Notes: generated from the letters alone by a model not told the origin. DNA of 64,000 nt from Microvirga sp. SRT01 (GCA_018139225.1 JAGSNX010000003.1:620001-684000), one strand, 5' to 3'; numbered from the stretch's first letter, positions 17,364 to 27,704 are shown. Numbers and translations are program-made.

Positions 17364-18329
17364 ATGAGTGACGTCGTGCCCGACCAGCCCGTACCGCCAG
17401 CGTCCTCCGAACGCGTCGGCGACCGCCTGCGCGCGGGGCGCGAGGTAGCCGGGCTGTCGATCGCCGAGGTGGGGCAGCGCACCCGCGTTCCGTTGCGCCA
17501 TCTGGAGGCGATCGAGGCGACCGATTTTGCCGCGCTGCCGTCGCCCACCTATGCGGTCGGGTTCGCCCGCGCCTATGCCCGCACGTTGGGGATGGATGAG
17601 GTTGCGGTGGCCCACGACGTCCGGCTGGAACTGCGCAACGTCACCCGCGCGCCCGAATACGCACCCTATGAAACCGCCGATCCTGCACGCGTGCCGTCGC
17701 GCGGTGTCGCGATCGTCGGTCTGGGACTGGCGCTCGCCGTCATCATCCTCGTCGGGCTATGGTACGGTACCGACGTGCTCCGGCGCGAAGGCACCGGCAC
17801 GATTGCCGCCACGCCCGCGACTTCGCCCAGCGCCGCGCCGACGCCGACCGCGGCCCCCGCACCGGCCACACCGCGACAGGTGACGCTGGCGGCGGGCGAC
17901 GACGAGGTGTGGCTGCGCGTCTACGATGCCGCCAACACGACCTTGTATCTCGGCATCTTGAAGCCGGGCGAGAAGTTCGATGTGCCGCCGACCGCGAATG
18001 GCCCGATGATCAACGTGGGCCGTCCCGACGAGCTTCAGGTCAGCGTCGACGGCCGTGCGATCCCGCCACTGGGTGACGGTCGCCGGCCGATCAAGGACGT
18101 GCCGGTCGACGCCGCCTCGATCGCCGCACGCCTGTCCGGCGCACCGGCCGCAACGGCACCGACCCCGGTGCCCAGCGCCATTCCGGCCGCTACGCCCTCC
18201 ACCAGTCCGGCGCGAACGACCGCAGCGCGACCGCGCCCGCGTCCGACGCGCGTGCTGACGGAGACGCAGCGTGCCAACCTCAACTCGGCCGCGAACCCGC
18301 CAGCGTCCAGGCCGAATACCAGCGAGTAA
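17364..18329 (+). CDS. RodZ-like protein, HTH plus DUF4115
   Basis: A 321-residue membrane protein of RodZ architecture: an N-terminal XRE-type helix-turn-helix (about residues 15-80, LRAGREVAGLSIAEVGQRTR), one transmembrane helix near 115-140 (GVAIVGLGLALAVIILVGLW), an alanine/proline/threonine-rich periplasmic linker, a DUF4115-type beta domain and a second low-complexity tail. RodZ links MreB to the elongation machinery. CGGAG 7 nt before the ATG at 17364 sets the start. It lies immediately before cpoB (6-bp gap) and is probably co-transcribed. Confidence 0.85.
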   Translation: MSDVVPDQPVPPASSERVGDRLRAGREVAGLSIAEVGQRTRVPLRHLEAIEATDFAALPSPTYAVGFARAYARTLGMDEVAVAHDVRLELRNVTRAPEYAPYETADPARVPSRGVAIVGLGLALAVIILVGLWYGTDVLRREGTGTIAATPATSPSAAPTPTAAPAPATPRQVTLAAGDDEVWLRVYDAANTTLYLGILKPGEKFDVPPTANGPMINVGRPDELQVSVDGRAIPPLGDGRRPIKDVPVDAASIAARLSGAPAATAPTPVPSAIPAATPSTSPARTTAARPRPRPTRVLTETQRANLNSAANPPASRPNTSE

Positions 18330-18335
18330 ACGCCA

Positions 18336-18380
18336 GTGACCCAGCGTACAGTGACCCAGCGTATTGTGACCCAGCGTAAC
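18336..18380 (+). repeat. Three tandem 15-bp repeats over the cpoB start
   Basis: The unit GTGACCCAGCGTA plus two variable bases occurs at 18336, 18351 and 18366. Each unit starts with an in-frame GTG, so three equivalent start codons stand 15 nt apart and encode M/V-T-Q-R repeats. Confidence 0.9.
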
Positions 18381-19301
18381 ATCCTCTTCCTGCCCCTTAT
18401 GCTCGTCGGCGCGCTTCCAGCGGTCGCCAGCGCGCAGTCCGGCCTAGACGGCCGTGTCGGACGCCTCGAAAGCGAGATGCGCGCGGTCCAGCGCAAGGTC
18501 TTCCCGAACGGCCAGTTGCTCCAGCCCGACGTGACCGCGCCGGTCGCTCCCACCGAAGTACCCGGCGCGCCCGCGTCCAGCGCCGTCGTCGACCTGACCG
18601 CGCGCGTGACCTCGCTCGAGCAGCAGCTTGCGACGCTGACCGGGCAGGTCGAACAGAATGGCTACCAGATCCGCACCCTGCGCGAGCAGTTCGAGGCGTA
18701 TCGGCGCAGCACCGATGCGAAGCTGACTGCGCCGGTCGCCGCCGCTCCCGTCGATGGTAGCGACCCGGCACCGATCGCTTCCGCGCCCGCCTCGCGTCCG
18801 CTCGGTGGCTCCAATACCGTGTCTGGCGCAACCCGCCCGGCAGCGGCAGGCCCGACCGTCACCGACGAACGCGCCGCGCGCCTTGCGGCGCTGGAACGCC
18901 CGTCGAGCGGCGACTCCGCGGAGGACGCCTATCTCTACGGCTATCGTCTGTGGCAGGCAAAGCTCTACCCGGAGGCGCAGGCGCAACTCAAGAAGACCGT
19001 CGCCGACTTCCCCAAGTCAAAGCGGGCAAGCTACGCGCAGAACCTGCTCGGCCGCGCCTATCTCGACGACGGCAAGCCCAGCCTCGCCTCGATGGCGTTC
19101 TACGACAATTACAAGAAGATGCCGGATGGCGAGCGTGCGCCGGACAGCCTGCTTTACCTTGGTCAGGCACTGGTGAAGCTCAACAAGCCGGCCGACGCCT
19201 GCAAGGTCTATGACGAGCTGAGCGATGTCTATGCGGGCAAGCTCTCCGCCGCGATGCAGGCCGACATCACCCGTGGCCGCACCGCCGCCAAGTGCAAGTG
19301 A
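18336..19301 (+). CDS. cpoB: Cell division coordinator CpoB (YbgF)
   Basis: A 321-residue exported protein. After the repeated N-terminus comes a signal peptide (ILFLPLMLVGALPAVASAQ), then a coiled-coil segment (about 40-130), a linker, and three TPR-like repeats at the C-terminus (YLYGYRLWQAKLYPEA and following). CpoB/YbgF couples septal peptidoglycan synthesis to Tol-Pal constriction in the periplasm; pal-cpoB-tilS-ftsH is a common order, but here a RodZ-like gene stands where pal is often found. Any of three GTG codons at 18336, 18351 or 18366 could initiate; I list the longest form. Confidence 0.88.
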   Translation: MTQRTVTQRIVTQRNILFLPLMLVGALPAVASAQSGLDGRVGRLESEMRAVQRKVFPNGQLLQPDVTAPVAPTEVPGAPASSAVVDLTARVTSLEQQLATLTGQVEQNGYQIRTLREQFEAYRRSTDAKLTAPVAAAPVDGSDPAPIASAPASRPLGGSNTVSGATRPAAAGPTVTDERAARLAALERPSSGDSAEDAYLYGYRLWQAKLYPEAQAQLKKTVADFPKSKRASYAQNLLGRAYLDDGKPSLASMAFYDNYKKMPDGERAPDSLLYLGQALVKLNKPADACKVYDELSDVYAGKLSAAMQADITRGRTAAKCK

Positions 19302-20316
19302 GGCGGGCGCGATCGATTCGGCCCTGATCAATCCGGGGCTGATCGATCCGGGGCTGATCGATCGATTCCGCTCCGACACGACGGCGCTGCTCGATGCTCC
19401 GCTCGCTTCCGCTCACCCGCTCGCACTGGCGGTATCCGGTGGTCCCGACAGCATGGCGATGCTGGCGCTCGCCGCCGCGGCCTGTCCGGGCTGGGTGATC
19501 GCCGCGACGGTCGATCACCGCCTTCGCGCCGACTCCGCCGATGAAGCCGCAATGGTCGCACGCTGGTGCGCCGCATCGGGCATCCCCCATCGGACGCTCG
19601 CGCTGGAACCGCTGCCAGCCGGCAATCTCCACGCCGAAGCACGCGCCGCACGCTACACCGCCTTAACCGACTGGGCGTCCGGGGAGGGCGCGCAGTACCT
19701 CGCCACCGCGCATCACGCCGACGACCAGGCCGAAACCTTCCTGATGCGCGCCAATCGCGGCAGCGGACTGGCCGGGCTCGCCGGCATCCGCCCGCGCCGA
19801 CGCGACCGTGACCTGACGGTCATCCGCCCGCTCCTCAGCTGGCGTCGCGCGACCTTGCGGACGATGGCGGAGGCGGCCGGAATCCCCTTCGTCGACGATC
19901 CCTCGAATGACGCCGACCGGTTCGACCGCACGCATCTGCGCCGCCACCTCGCCGCACACGACCTGCTCGATCCCGCCGCGCTCGCCCGCAGCGCCGGCTG
20001 TTGCGCCGAAGCCGACGCCGACTTGCGCGCGGTCCGCGACTGGCTCTGGGCCGCCCGCGCCCATCGTGGGCAGGATGTCGCGATCAACGTCGCCGACCTG
20101 CCCCGCGCGCTTCGCCGCATGCTGGCCCGGATGGCGATCGAACAGGTCCGCACGGCCAACACGATTACTCGACCCGGGTTTTCCGAATCGACCCATGTCG
20201 AGGCGCTGCTCGATGCGCTGGAGGCGGGCAAATCGGCAACGCAGGCCGGTGTGATGGCATCCGCGCGCGATACGACGTGGTATTTTCGCGAAGCACCGCC
20301 ACGTCGATCACTCTGA
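19225..20316 (+). CDS. tilS: tRNA(Ile)-lysidine synthetase
   Basis: An N-type PP-loop ATPase that converts cytidine 34 of tRNA(Ile) CAU to lysidine. The PP-loop is SGGPDSMAM; DHRLRADSADEA, ARAARYTAL and TAHHADDQAETFLMR are further TilS blocks. The start is uncertain. ATG at 19225 overlaps cpoB by 77 nt, an in-frame GTG lies at 19273, and the sequence between there and the PP-loop carries a tandem repeat. The C-terminal domain is shorter than in E. coli, as in other alphaproteobacteria. Confidence 0.92.
   Translation: MSMRASSPPRCRPTSPVAAPPPSASEAGAIDSALINPGLIDPGLIDRFRSDTTALLDAPLASAHPLALAVSGGPDSMAMLALAAAACPGWVIAATVDHRLRADSADEAAMVARWCAASGIPHRTLALEPLPAGNLHAEARAARYTALTDWASGEGAQYLATAHHADDQAETFLMRANRGSGLAGLAGIRPRRRDRDLTVIRPLLSWRRATLRTMAEAAGIPFVDDPSNDADRFDRTHLRRHLAAHDLLDPAALARSAGCCAEADADLRAVRDWLWAARAHRGQDVAINVADLPRALRRMLARMAIEQVRTANTITRPGFSESTHVEALLDALEAGKSATQAGVMASARDTTWYFREAPPRRSL
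19324..19364 (+). repeat. 15-bp tandem repeat near tilS 5' end
   Basis: CTGATCAATCCGGGG at 19324, CTGATCGATCCGGGG at 19339 and a partial third copy from 19354 encode L-I-N/D-P-G repeats just ahead of the conserved part of TilS. The unit length matches the cpoB repeat 1 kb upstream but the sequence does not. Confidence 0.85.
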
Positions 20317-20321
20317 GCGCT

Positions 20322-20347
20322 CTTGTTCCATTGCCATTAACCCATCC
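20322..20347 (+). promoter_or_regulatory. Possible RpoH-type promoter of ftsH
   Basis: CTTGTT at 20322-20327 and CCCATCC at 20341-20347 are spaced like a sigma-32 promoter and lie about 40 bp before the ftsH start. ftsH is a heat-shock gene in several proteobacteria. The match is partial, so this is a suggestion only. Confidence 0.3.
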
Positions 20348-20384
20348 AGGCTTATCTTGAGGGTCGAAAGGTACAGCGCGACCC

Positions 20385-22349
20385 ATGAACGACAACGACA
20401 AGCAGAACGGAACCGAGGGCGGCGGGCCCAACCCCTGGATGAAGAGTCTTCTCATCTGGGTGGCGATCCTGCTCGGCCTCGCGCTGTTCGTGACGATGAT
20501 CGACGGTCGGACCACGACCTCGGGCACCGGCAACCAGATCGCCTACTCGGCTTTCCTCGACAAGGTCGACGAGGGTACGGTTCGCGACGTCAACATCAGC
20601 CGTGACATCATCACCGGCACGATGACGAGCGGTGAGAAGTTCCGCTCCTATCCGATCCAGGATGCGACGCTGGTCCCGACGCTGCGGAAAAAGGGCGTGA
20701 CGATCACTGCCAAGCCGGAGGAAGGTCCTTCGGTCTGGATGGTCCTGCTGTACCAGTCGCTACCGTTCCTGCTGTTCCTCGGCATCGCGTTCTTTGTGCT
20801 GCGCCAGATGCAGAAGGGCGGCGGCGCCAATGGCGCGATGGGCTTCGGCAAGAGCCGCGCGAAGATGCTGACCGAAAAGCACGGCAAGGTGACGTTCGAC
20901 GACGTCGCCGGCATCGACGAGGCGCGCTCGGAACTCACCGAGATCGTCGATTTCCTGAAGGACCCGACCAAGTTCGCGCGTCTCGGCGGCAAGATTCCGA
21001 AGGGCGCGCTGCTCGTCGGGTCGCCCGGCACCGGCAAGACGCTGCTCGCCCGCGCCATCGCGGGTGAGGCCGGCGTACCGTTCTTCACCATCTCCGGCTC
21101 CGACTTCGTCGAGATGTTCGTCGGCGTCGGTGCCAGCCGCGTCCGCGACATGTTCGAACAGGCCAAGAAGTCCGCGCCCTGCATCGTCTTCATCGACGAA
21201 ATCGACGCGGTCGGTCGGCATCGCGGTGCCGGTCTCGGCAACGGCAATGACGAGCGCGAGCAGACGCTGAACCAGCTGCTGGTCGAGATGGACGGTTTCG
21301 AGGCGAACGAAGGCATCATCATCGTCGCGGCGACCAACCGCCCCGACGTGCTCGATCCCGCGCTGCTGCGTCCGGGCCGCTTCGATCGTCAGGTCGTCGT
21401 GCCGAGGCCGGACATCGAGGGTCGCGTCAAGATCCTCGAAGTTCACATGAAAAAGGTGCCCTTGGCGCCCGACGTCGATGCCCGCACGATCGCGCGCGGT
21501 ACGCCCGGCTTCTCCGGCGCGGACCTCGCCAATCTCGTCAACGAGGCGGCGCTGACCGCGGCGCGCAAGGGCAAGCGCCTCGTCGCGATGGCCGAGTTCG
21601 AGGAGGCCAAGGACAAGGTCATGATGGGCGCAGAGCGTCGCAGCATGGTCATGACCGAGGACGAGAAGCGCATGACCGCCTATCACGAGGCGGGCCACGC
21701 GATCGTCTCGATCCACGAGCCGGCGTCCGATCCGATCCACAAGGCGACGATCATCCCGCGCGGCCGCGCGCTGGGTATGGTGATGCGCTTGCCGGAGCGG
21801 GACAGCTACTCCTACCACCGCGACAAGATGTACGCGAACCTCGCGGTGGCAATGGGTGGCCGTGTCGCAGAGGAAGTGATCTTCGGCTACGACAAGGTAT
21901 CGTCGGGCGCATCGGGCGACATTCAGTATGCGACGGGTCTGGCCCGCGACATGGTCACCAAGTGGGGCATGTCGGACAAGGTCGGCCCGGTCGAATATGC
22001 GCAGCCGGAGGGCGAGAGCTTCCTCGGCTACTCGTCTTCTCAGCCGGTGCGGATGTCGAATGCCACTGCGCAACTGATCGACGACGAGATCAAGGCGATC
22101 GTCGAGGGCGGTCTGGCGCGCGCGCAGCATCTGCTGACCGAGCATGTCGACCAGCTTCACCTGCTGGCCGGTGCGCTGCTCGAATATGAGACGCTATCGG
22201 GCGACGAGATCAAGAAGCTGATCGCGGGCGAACAGCTCGATCGCAGCGATCCGGGTTCGAAGACCCCGTCGGTCCCCGCCGCGGGCACCTCGATCCCCAA
22301 GACACGCCGTCCCACCGGCTTCGGCAACCCCACCCCGCTCGGCGCCTAA
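20385..22349 (+). CDS. ftsH: ATP-dependent zinc metalloprotease FtsH
   Basis: A 654-residue inner-membrane AAA+ protease. Two transmembrane helices (about 21-39 and 118-139) flank a periplasmic domain. The AAA module has Walker A GSPGTGKT (212-219), with serine where proline is usual in the classical GPPGTGKT, Walker B IVFIDEID, and the second region of homology [19 protein letters not shown]. The zinc site is HEAGH. It degrades membrane proteins and short-lived regulators. It follows tilS with a 68-bp gap holding a possible heat-shock promoter. Confidence 0.97.
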   Translation: MNDNDKQNGTEGGGPNPWMKSLLIWVAILLGLALFVTMIDGRTTTSGTGNQIAYSAFLDKVDEGTVRDVNISRDIITGTMTSGEKFRSYPIQDATLVPTLRKKGVTITAKPEEGPSVWMVLLYQSLPFLLFLGIAFFVLRQMQKGGGANGAMGFGKSRAKMLTEKHGKVTFDDVAGIDEARSELTEIVDFLKDPTKFARLGGKIPKGALLVGSPGTGKTLLARAIAGEAGVPFFTISGSDFVEMFVGVGASRVRDMFEQAKKSAPCIVFIDEIDAVGRHRGAGLGNGNDEREQTLNQLLVEMDGFEANEGIIIVAATNRPDVLDPALLRPGRFDRQVVVPRPDIEGRVKILEVHMKKVPLAPDVDARTIARGTPGFSGADLANLVNEAALTAARKGKRLVAMAEFEEAKDKVMMGAERRSMVMTEDEKRMTAYHEAGHAIVSIHEPASDPIHKATIIPRGRALGMVMRLPERDSYSYHRDKMYANLAVAMGGRVAEEVIFGYDKVSSGASGDIQYATGLARDMVTKWGMSDKVGPVEYAQPEGESFLGYSSSQPVRMSNATAQLIDDEIKAIVEGGLARAQHLLTEHVDQLHLLAGALLEYETLSGDEIKKLIAGEQLDRSDPGSKTPSVPAAGTSIPKTRRPTGFGNPTPLGA

Positions 22350-22362
22350 GCGCCGGGGCCTT

Positions 22363-22410
22363 GAAGTGGAGGAACTGGTGCGCCAGCGCCTTCACTTCCT
22401 CCACTTCGCC
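22363..22410. repeat. Dispersed hairpin repeat, copy B (ftsH-hisZ gap)
   Basis: GAAGTGGAGGAA at 22363-22374 pairs perfectly with TTCCTCCACTTC at 22396-22407, and an inner CTGG/CCAG pair lies in the loop. It is the second copy of the element at 12611-12655. It may also end ftsH transcription, but no T-tract follows. Confidence 0.7.
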
Positions 22411-22448
22411 GGCTGGCGCTCCACCGCGCACCCCGCTATCCGGCGCGC

Positions 22449-23555
22449 ATGACCAAGCCCGGCCTGCTTCCGGAGGGGTTTCACGACCGCCTTCCACCCT
22501 TCGCCGACGTCGCCGCCGCCGTGGAGGCGCGCGTGTTGGAGGCGGCACGGCTCTACGGTTACGAGCGCATCGACCCGCCGCTTGCCGAATATGCCGACGA
22601 ACTCGCCGCCCGGCTCAAGGCCGGCGGCCTCGCCAACGCCGTTCGCTTCGTCGATCCGGTCGGGCAGGCGACACTCGCGATCCGCCCCGACCTGACCGCG
22701 CAGGTCGCCCGTATAGCCGCAACCCGCATGGGCCACCACCCACGCCCGGTTCGCCTGTCCTATGGCGGCTCCGTCCTGAAACTGCGCGCGACGCAGCTTG
22801 CCCCGGCGCGCGAACGCCGCCAGCTCGGCGTCGAACTCATCGGCCTCGATTCGATCGCCGCCGCGCGCGAAGTCGTCGCAGTCGCCGCCGATGCGCTCGC
22901 CGCCGCGGGCATCGCCGACCCGTCGGTCGATTTCACACTCCCGGATCTGGTGGACACGCTCGCCGCGGGCGCGCTGCCCGTGCCGGCCGGGCAGATCGAC
23001 GCGTTGCGCGACCGGCTCGACGCCAAGGACGCCGGCGGTGTCGCCGCGATCGCGCCCGCCTACCTGCCGCTCATCGAAGCGGCGGGTGCCTTCGCTCCCG
23101 CACTGGAGCGGCTGCGCGCGTTCGACACGACGGGTGCGCTCGCCAGCCGGCTCGATGGGCTTCGGCAGATCGCCGACTCGCTTGGCGGCCGCGTTGCGAT
23201 GACGCTCGATCCGACGGAGCGGCACGGCTTCGAATACCAGTCGTGGCTCGGCTTTTCGCTGTTCGCCGCCGGCGCCGCTCGTGAGTTGGGCCGTGGCGGC
23301 ACGTACGTCGTGGTCCACCCGAACGGCAACGAGGAACCCGCCACGGGTTTCACGCTCTATGCCGACGCACTGCTGGCGGGTGATGCCACCGTGGAGCGCC
23401 GCCGCCTGTTCCTGCCGCATGGCACGCCCGATGCGGAGGGTACATCGCTCCGCGCGCAGGGATGGGTCACGGTCGCCGCGCTCGATCCGGCGGATACGCC
23501 GCAGGCACAACTCGCCACGCATTGCTGGGTGGCAGGACAGGCGCAGGCCCTGTAG
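22449..23555 (+). CDS. hisZ: ATP phosphoribosyltransferase regulatory subunit HisZ
   Basis: A 368-residue class II aminoacyl-tRNA-synthetase paralogue that has lost tRNA charging and serves as the regulatory subunit of short-form HisG in the first step of histidine synthesis. [20 protein letters not shown], the motif-2-like [16 protein letters not shown] and the C-terminal [12 protein letters not shown] match HisZ. hisG is not in the window. It lies 28 bp upstream of purA and may be co-transcribed. Confidence 0.9.
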   Translation: MTKPGLLPEGFHDRLPPFADVAAAVEARVLEAARLYGYERIDPPLAEYADELAARLKAGGLANAVRFVDPVGQATLAIRPDLTAQVARIAATRMGHHPRPVRLSYGGSVLKLRATQLAPARERRQLGVELIGLDSIAAAREVVAVAADALAAAGIADPSVDFTLPDLVDTLAAGALPVPAGQIDALRDRLDAKDAGGVAAIAPAYLPLIEAAGAFAPALERLRAFDTTGALASRLDGLRQIADSLGGRVAMTLDPTERHGFEYQSWLGFSLFAAGAARELGRGGTYVVVHPNGNEEPATGFTLYADALLAGDATVERRRLFLPHGTPDAEGTSLRAQGWVTVAALDPADTPQAQLATHCWVAGQAQAL

Positions 23556-23583
23556 AGGGCACGCGCATCCGGGGAGAAACGCA

Positions 23584-24873
<1,290 letters not shown>

Positions 24874-24880
24874 CAAACGA

Positions 24881-24910
24881 AAGGGCCGGGCGATCGCTCG
24901 CCCGGCCCTT
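24881..24910. terminator. Strong hairpin between purA and the Gly/Thr-rich gene
   Basis: AAGGGCCGGGCGA (24881-24893) pairs perfectly with 24898-24910 around a 4-nt loop, 13 bp in all. It starts 7 nt after the purA stop, between two convergent genes. The stem ends in A/T pairs on both sides, so it could act in both directions. Confidence 0.75.
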
Positions 24911-24931
24911 CGTCGGCATCGTTGAAGACGC

Positions 24932-25426
24932 TTATTGCGGCGGGGTGGTGCCCGTGGTGCCGCCGGTCGTCGTACCGGTGGTTCCGCCCATCGTGGAGCC
25001 GGTGGTACCGCCCATCGTCGTGCCGGTCGAACCCGGTGCCGTCGTGCTGTCGACCCCAGTCGTGCCCGCGCCGCCGTAGGTGCCCGGCGCGCTGGTCGTC
25101 GGATCGACGGTCGTCGCACCGCCGGTCGTACCACCCGTCGCTGAACCGCGACGTGCACGGTTCGGCGACCGCGTGGTGGTCGAACGCGTCGTTGTCGACT
25201 GCGTGTCGGGCGTGGTCGTCGTGGTGCCGGTCTGGCCCCCCGTCTGGCCCATTGTGCTGCTGCCGGTAGTGCCGCCCATCGTGGAGCCGGTCGTACCGCC
25301 CATCGTGCCCGACGTGCCGCCCATCGTGCTGCCTGCGGTACCGCCCGCAGTGCCACCGGTCGTCTGCGCGGCGGCGAGCGCGGGAAGGGCGAGAGCGGCG
25401 GCCGCCAAAGGAAGGATCATACGCAT
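24932..25426 (-). CDS. Secreted Gly/Thr-rich low-complexity protein
   Basis: A 164-residue protein with a clean signal peptide (MRMILPLAAAALALPALAAAQ) followed by a mature chain made almost only of Gly, Thr, Ser, Met and Pro in MGGTTG/STMGGT-type repeats, and one short basic segment (RSPNRARRGS). No domain is recognisable and it is probably disordered in the periplasm or outside the cell. AGGAG 7 nt upstream fits the ATG at 25426 better than the ATG at 25432. A general-stress-type promoter lies directly upstream. Confidence 0.7.
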   Translation of the reverse strand: MRMILPLAAAALALPALAAAQTTGGTAGGTAGSTMGGTSGTMGGTTGSTMGGTTGSSTMGQTGGQTGTTTTTPDTQSTTTRSTTTRSPNRARRGSATGGTTGGATTVDPTTSAPGTYGGAGTTGVDSTTAPGSTGTTMGGTTGSTMGGTTGTTTGGTTGTTPPQ

Positions 25427-25452
25427 CGTCATTCTCCTAAAAGTACCCGTCA

Positions 25453-25478
25453 AACGAAGCCCGATAGGAGTGCGTTCC
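25453..25478 (-). promoter_or_regulatory. EcfG-type general stress promoter
   Basis: Read on the minus strand: GGAAC (25478-25474), a 17-nt spacer, then CGTT (25456-25453). This matches the alphaproteobacterial EcfG/SigT/RpoE2 consensus GGAAC-N16/17-CGTT exactly. It lies 27 bp before the start of the Gly/Thr-rich gene, leaving a leader of about 20 nt that contains the ribosome site. Confidence 0.8.
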
Positions 25479-25489
25479 ATTTCAATTGT

Positions 25490-26572
25490 TTAGTAGGTTA
25501 ACGTTGCGCCAGTTTGACCGCGATGAAGCAACGCTTGGTCGGCGAGCACGAGGGCGACCATCGCCTCCACCACCGGGACTCCGCGAATACCCACACATGG
25601 ATCATGTCGACCTTTCGTGGCGATCTCGGCAGCTTCGCCCAGCGCGTTGATCGTCGGCACCGGCGTCAGGATCGAACTGGTGGGCTTGAACGCGACGCGC
25701 AACCGGATTGGCTGGCCGGTCGCGATTCCGCCGGCGATCCCGCCGGCGTGATTGGCCAGGAAAGCTGGTCCCTCCTCCCCCGGTCGCATCGGATCGGCGT
25801 TCTGCTCGCCCGACAGCGCCGCCGCGGCGAACCCGTCGCCGATTTCCACGCCCTTGACCGCGTTGATGCCCATGCACGCCGCCGCCAGTTCACTGTCCAG
25901 CTTGGCATAGAGCGGCGCGCCCCAGCCGGCCGGAACACCGGTCGCCTCGCACGCCACGACCGCGCCCAGCGACGATCCCGCCTTGCGCGCGCGGTCGACC
26001 AGTTGCTCCCAACGGGCCGCAGCGGTGCGATCCGGGCAGAAGAAGGGATTTTCGTCGATCGCGCTGTCGTCGAACGCCGCAGGATCGATCGCGTCGCCGC
26101 CGATCGCCTCGACCCAGGCGCGAATGCGGACGCCGGGGATCACTGCTCGCGCAACCGCCCCTGCCGCGACCCGGCTCGCCGTTTCGCGCGCCGACGATCG
26201 TCCACCGCCGCGATAATCGCGAAACCCGTATTTGGCGTCATAGGCATAATCGGCATGGCCGGGCCGGTACGCCTTCGCGACTTCCGAATAATCCTTCGAT
26301 CGCTGGTCGACATTCTCGATCATCAGGCTGATCGGCGTGCCGGTCGTGCGTCCGTCGAACACGCCAGACAGGATGCGGACCAGATCGGGCTCCCGCCGCT
26401 GCGTCGTGAAGCGCGAGGTGCCCGGCCGCCTGCGGTCCAGCCACGGCTGGATATCCGCCTCGCTGAGCGCGATGCCCGGCGGGCACCCGTCCACCACCGC
26501 GCCGATCGCCGGCCCGTGACTCTCACCCCATGTCGTGAACCGCAGCAGGCGGCCGAAGCTGTTGACGCTCAT
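25490..26572 (-). CDS. aroC: Chorismate synthase
   Basis: A 360-residue FMN-dependent lyase that makes chorismate from 5-enolpyruvylshikimate 3-phosphate, the last step of the common aromatic pathway. The signatures [37 protein letters not shown] and the C-terminal [13 protein letters not shown] and [17 protein letters not shown] are present. Length is normal. The start codon at 26572 overlaps the stop of a short upstream frame by ATGA. Confidence 0.97.
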   Translation of the reverse strand: MSVNSFGRLLRFTTWGESHGPAIGAVVDGCPPGIALSEADIQPWLDRRRPGTSRFTTQRREPDLVRILSGVFDGRTTGTPISLMIENVDQRSKDYSEVAKAYRPGHADYAYDAKYGFRDYRGGGRSSARETASRVAAGAVARAVIPGVRIRAWVEAIGGDAIDPAAFDDSAIDENPFFCPDRTAAARWEQLVDRARKAGSSLGAVVACEATGVPAGWGAPLYAKLDSELAAACMGINAVKGVEIGDGFAAAALSGEQNADPMRPGEEGPAFLANHAGGIAGGIATGQPIRLRVAFKPTSSILTPVPTINALGEAAEIATKGRHDPCVGIRGVPVVEAMVALVLADQALLHRGQTGATLTY

Positions 26573-26850
26573 GCCGCGCTACGAGCCGTCCGCCTCATGT
26601 CACCACGACCGGCGAGCAGGGCTTGCACAAAGATGTCTTCGTCTAGTTCGACGCCGACCGCGCGTTTCAAGGGGGTCATTCCATGCATCCACGATCTCTG
26701 ACCGGCAAAGGCTCACCTGTTCGACAATCCATCGCAAGGTGCGGGCGTCCAGTCCACGATTATCGGCGATCGCCACGTCCGGGTAAGCGACGTGGGTCGG
26801 TGCCCGCGGTTCGACCCCACTGGAATAGAAGTGGAAGCGGTTGCCGGGCG
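26569..26850 (-). pseudogene. Frameshifted DUF4160-like gene remnant
   Basis: Between fabI and aroC the minus strand codes in two overlapping frames. The first (ending at 26600) reads NRFHFYSSG, then DNRGLDARTLRWIVEQV and SEIVDAWNDP, which resembles the DUF4160 family (usually 80-90 residues). The second (start codons from 26688, stop at 26569) continues with LKRAVGVELDEDIF. Removing one C from the run of five C at about 26672-26676 (GGGGG on the plus strand at 26671-26675) joins the frames. No start codon is visible upstream. It is either a decayed gene or a sequencing error in the homopolymer. The 39-residue second frame overlaps the aroC start. Confidence 0.4.
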
Positions 26851-26873
26851 AGAAAACCCACCGGCACCCGCGC

Positions 26874-27695
26874 TCAGGCCAGCGCGATGTCGGGTGCGTC
26901 CTCCGCCTTCATGCCGATGACGTTGTAGCCGGCGTCGACGTGATGCACCTCGCCCGTCACGCCGCTCGCCAGGTCGGAGAGCAGGTACAGGCCCGCGCCG
27001 CCGACATCCTCGATCGTGACATTGCGCTTCAGCGGCGAGTTCAGCTCGTTCCACTTCATGATGAGGCGGAAATCGCCGATGCCGCTCGCGGCCAGCGTCT
27101 TGATCGGGCCGGCGCTGATCGCGTTCACGCGGATGTTGTCGCGGCCCAGATCGACCGACAGATACTGCACGCTCGTTTCCAGCGCGGCCTTCGCCACGCC
27201 CATGACGTTGTAGTGCGGGATCACCTTTTCCGCGCCGTAATAGCTCAGCGTCAGCAGCGCGCCGCCATCCGGCATCATCTTCGCCGCCCGCTGCGCCACC
27301 GCCACGAACGAATAGACGCTGATGTTCATCGTCATCAGGAAATTGTCGAGGCTGGTGTCGACATAGCGCCCGCGCAGCTCGTTCTTGTCCGAGAAACCGA
27401 TCGCGTGGACGACGAAATCGATCGTCGGCCAGTCCTTCGCCAAGTCGGCGAATGCCGCATCCAGCGCGCCCATGTCGGACACGTCGCACTCGATCAGTCG
27501 CGCGGTACCGAGCTGCTCGGCCAATGGACGCACCCGCTTTTCCAGTGCCTCGCCCTGATAGGAGAACGCCAGTTCCGCCCCGGCCTCGGCCAGCTTTTGC
27601 GAGATCCCCCACGCGAGCGACTTGTCGTTGGCGAGGCCCATGACGAGCCCACGCTTGCCAGCCATCAATCCGTTCACGCCGATCCCTTTTGTCAC
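26874..27695 (-). CDS. fabI: Enoyl-[acyl-carrier-protein] reductase, FabI type
   Basis: A 273-residue short-chain dehydrogenase-like enzyme that reduces enoyl-ACP with NADH in fatty acid elongation. GLVMGLANDKSLAWGI is the FabI nucleotide-binding start; SYYGAEKVIPHYNVMGVAKA holds the Tyr-x6-Lys catalytic pair; AGPIKTLAASGI follows. The start is GTG at 27695, with AAAGG upstream inside the end of the YihY gene; an ATG at 27665, nearer the conserved part, is the alternative. It follows the YihY gene by 9 nt, so the two are probably co-transcribed. Confidence 0.95.
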   Translation of the reverse strand: MTKGIGVNGLMAGKRGLVMGLANDKSLAWGISQKLAEAGAELAFSYQGEALEKRVRPLAEQLGTARLIECDVSDMGALDAAFADLAKDWPTIDFVVHAIGFSDKNELRGRYVDTSLDNFLMTMNISVYSFVAVAQRAAKMMPDGGALLTLSYYGAEKVIPHYNVMGVAKAALETSVQYLSVDLGRDNIRVNAISAGPIKTLAASGIGDFRLIMKWNELNSPLKRNVTIEDVGGAGLYLLSDLASGVTGEVHHVDAGYNVIGMKAEDAPDIALA

Positions 27696-27704
27696 ATCAA
27701 GCCT

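Noticed and set aside
24932..25480. Longer N-terminus of the Gly/Thr-rich protein starting at 25480
   Set aside because: It would place the EcfG-type promoter and ribosome site inside the coding region and spoil the signal peptide.
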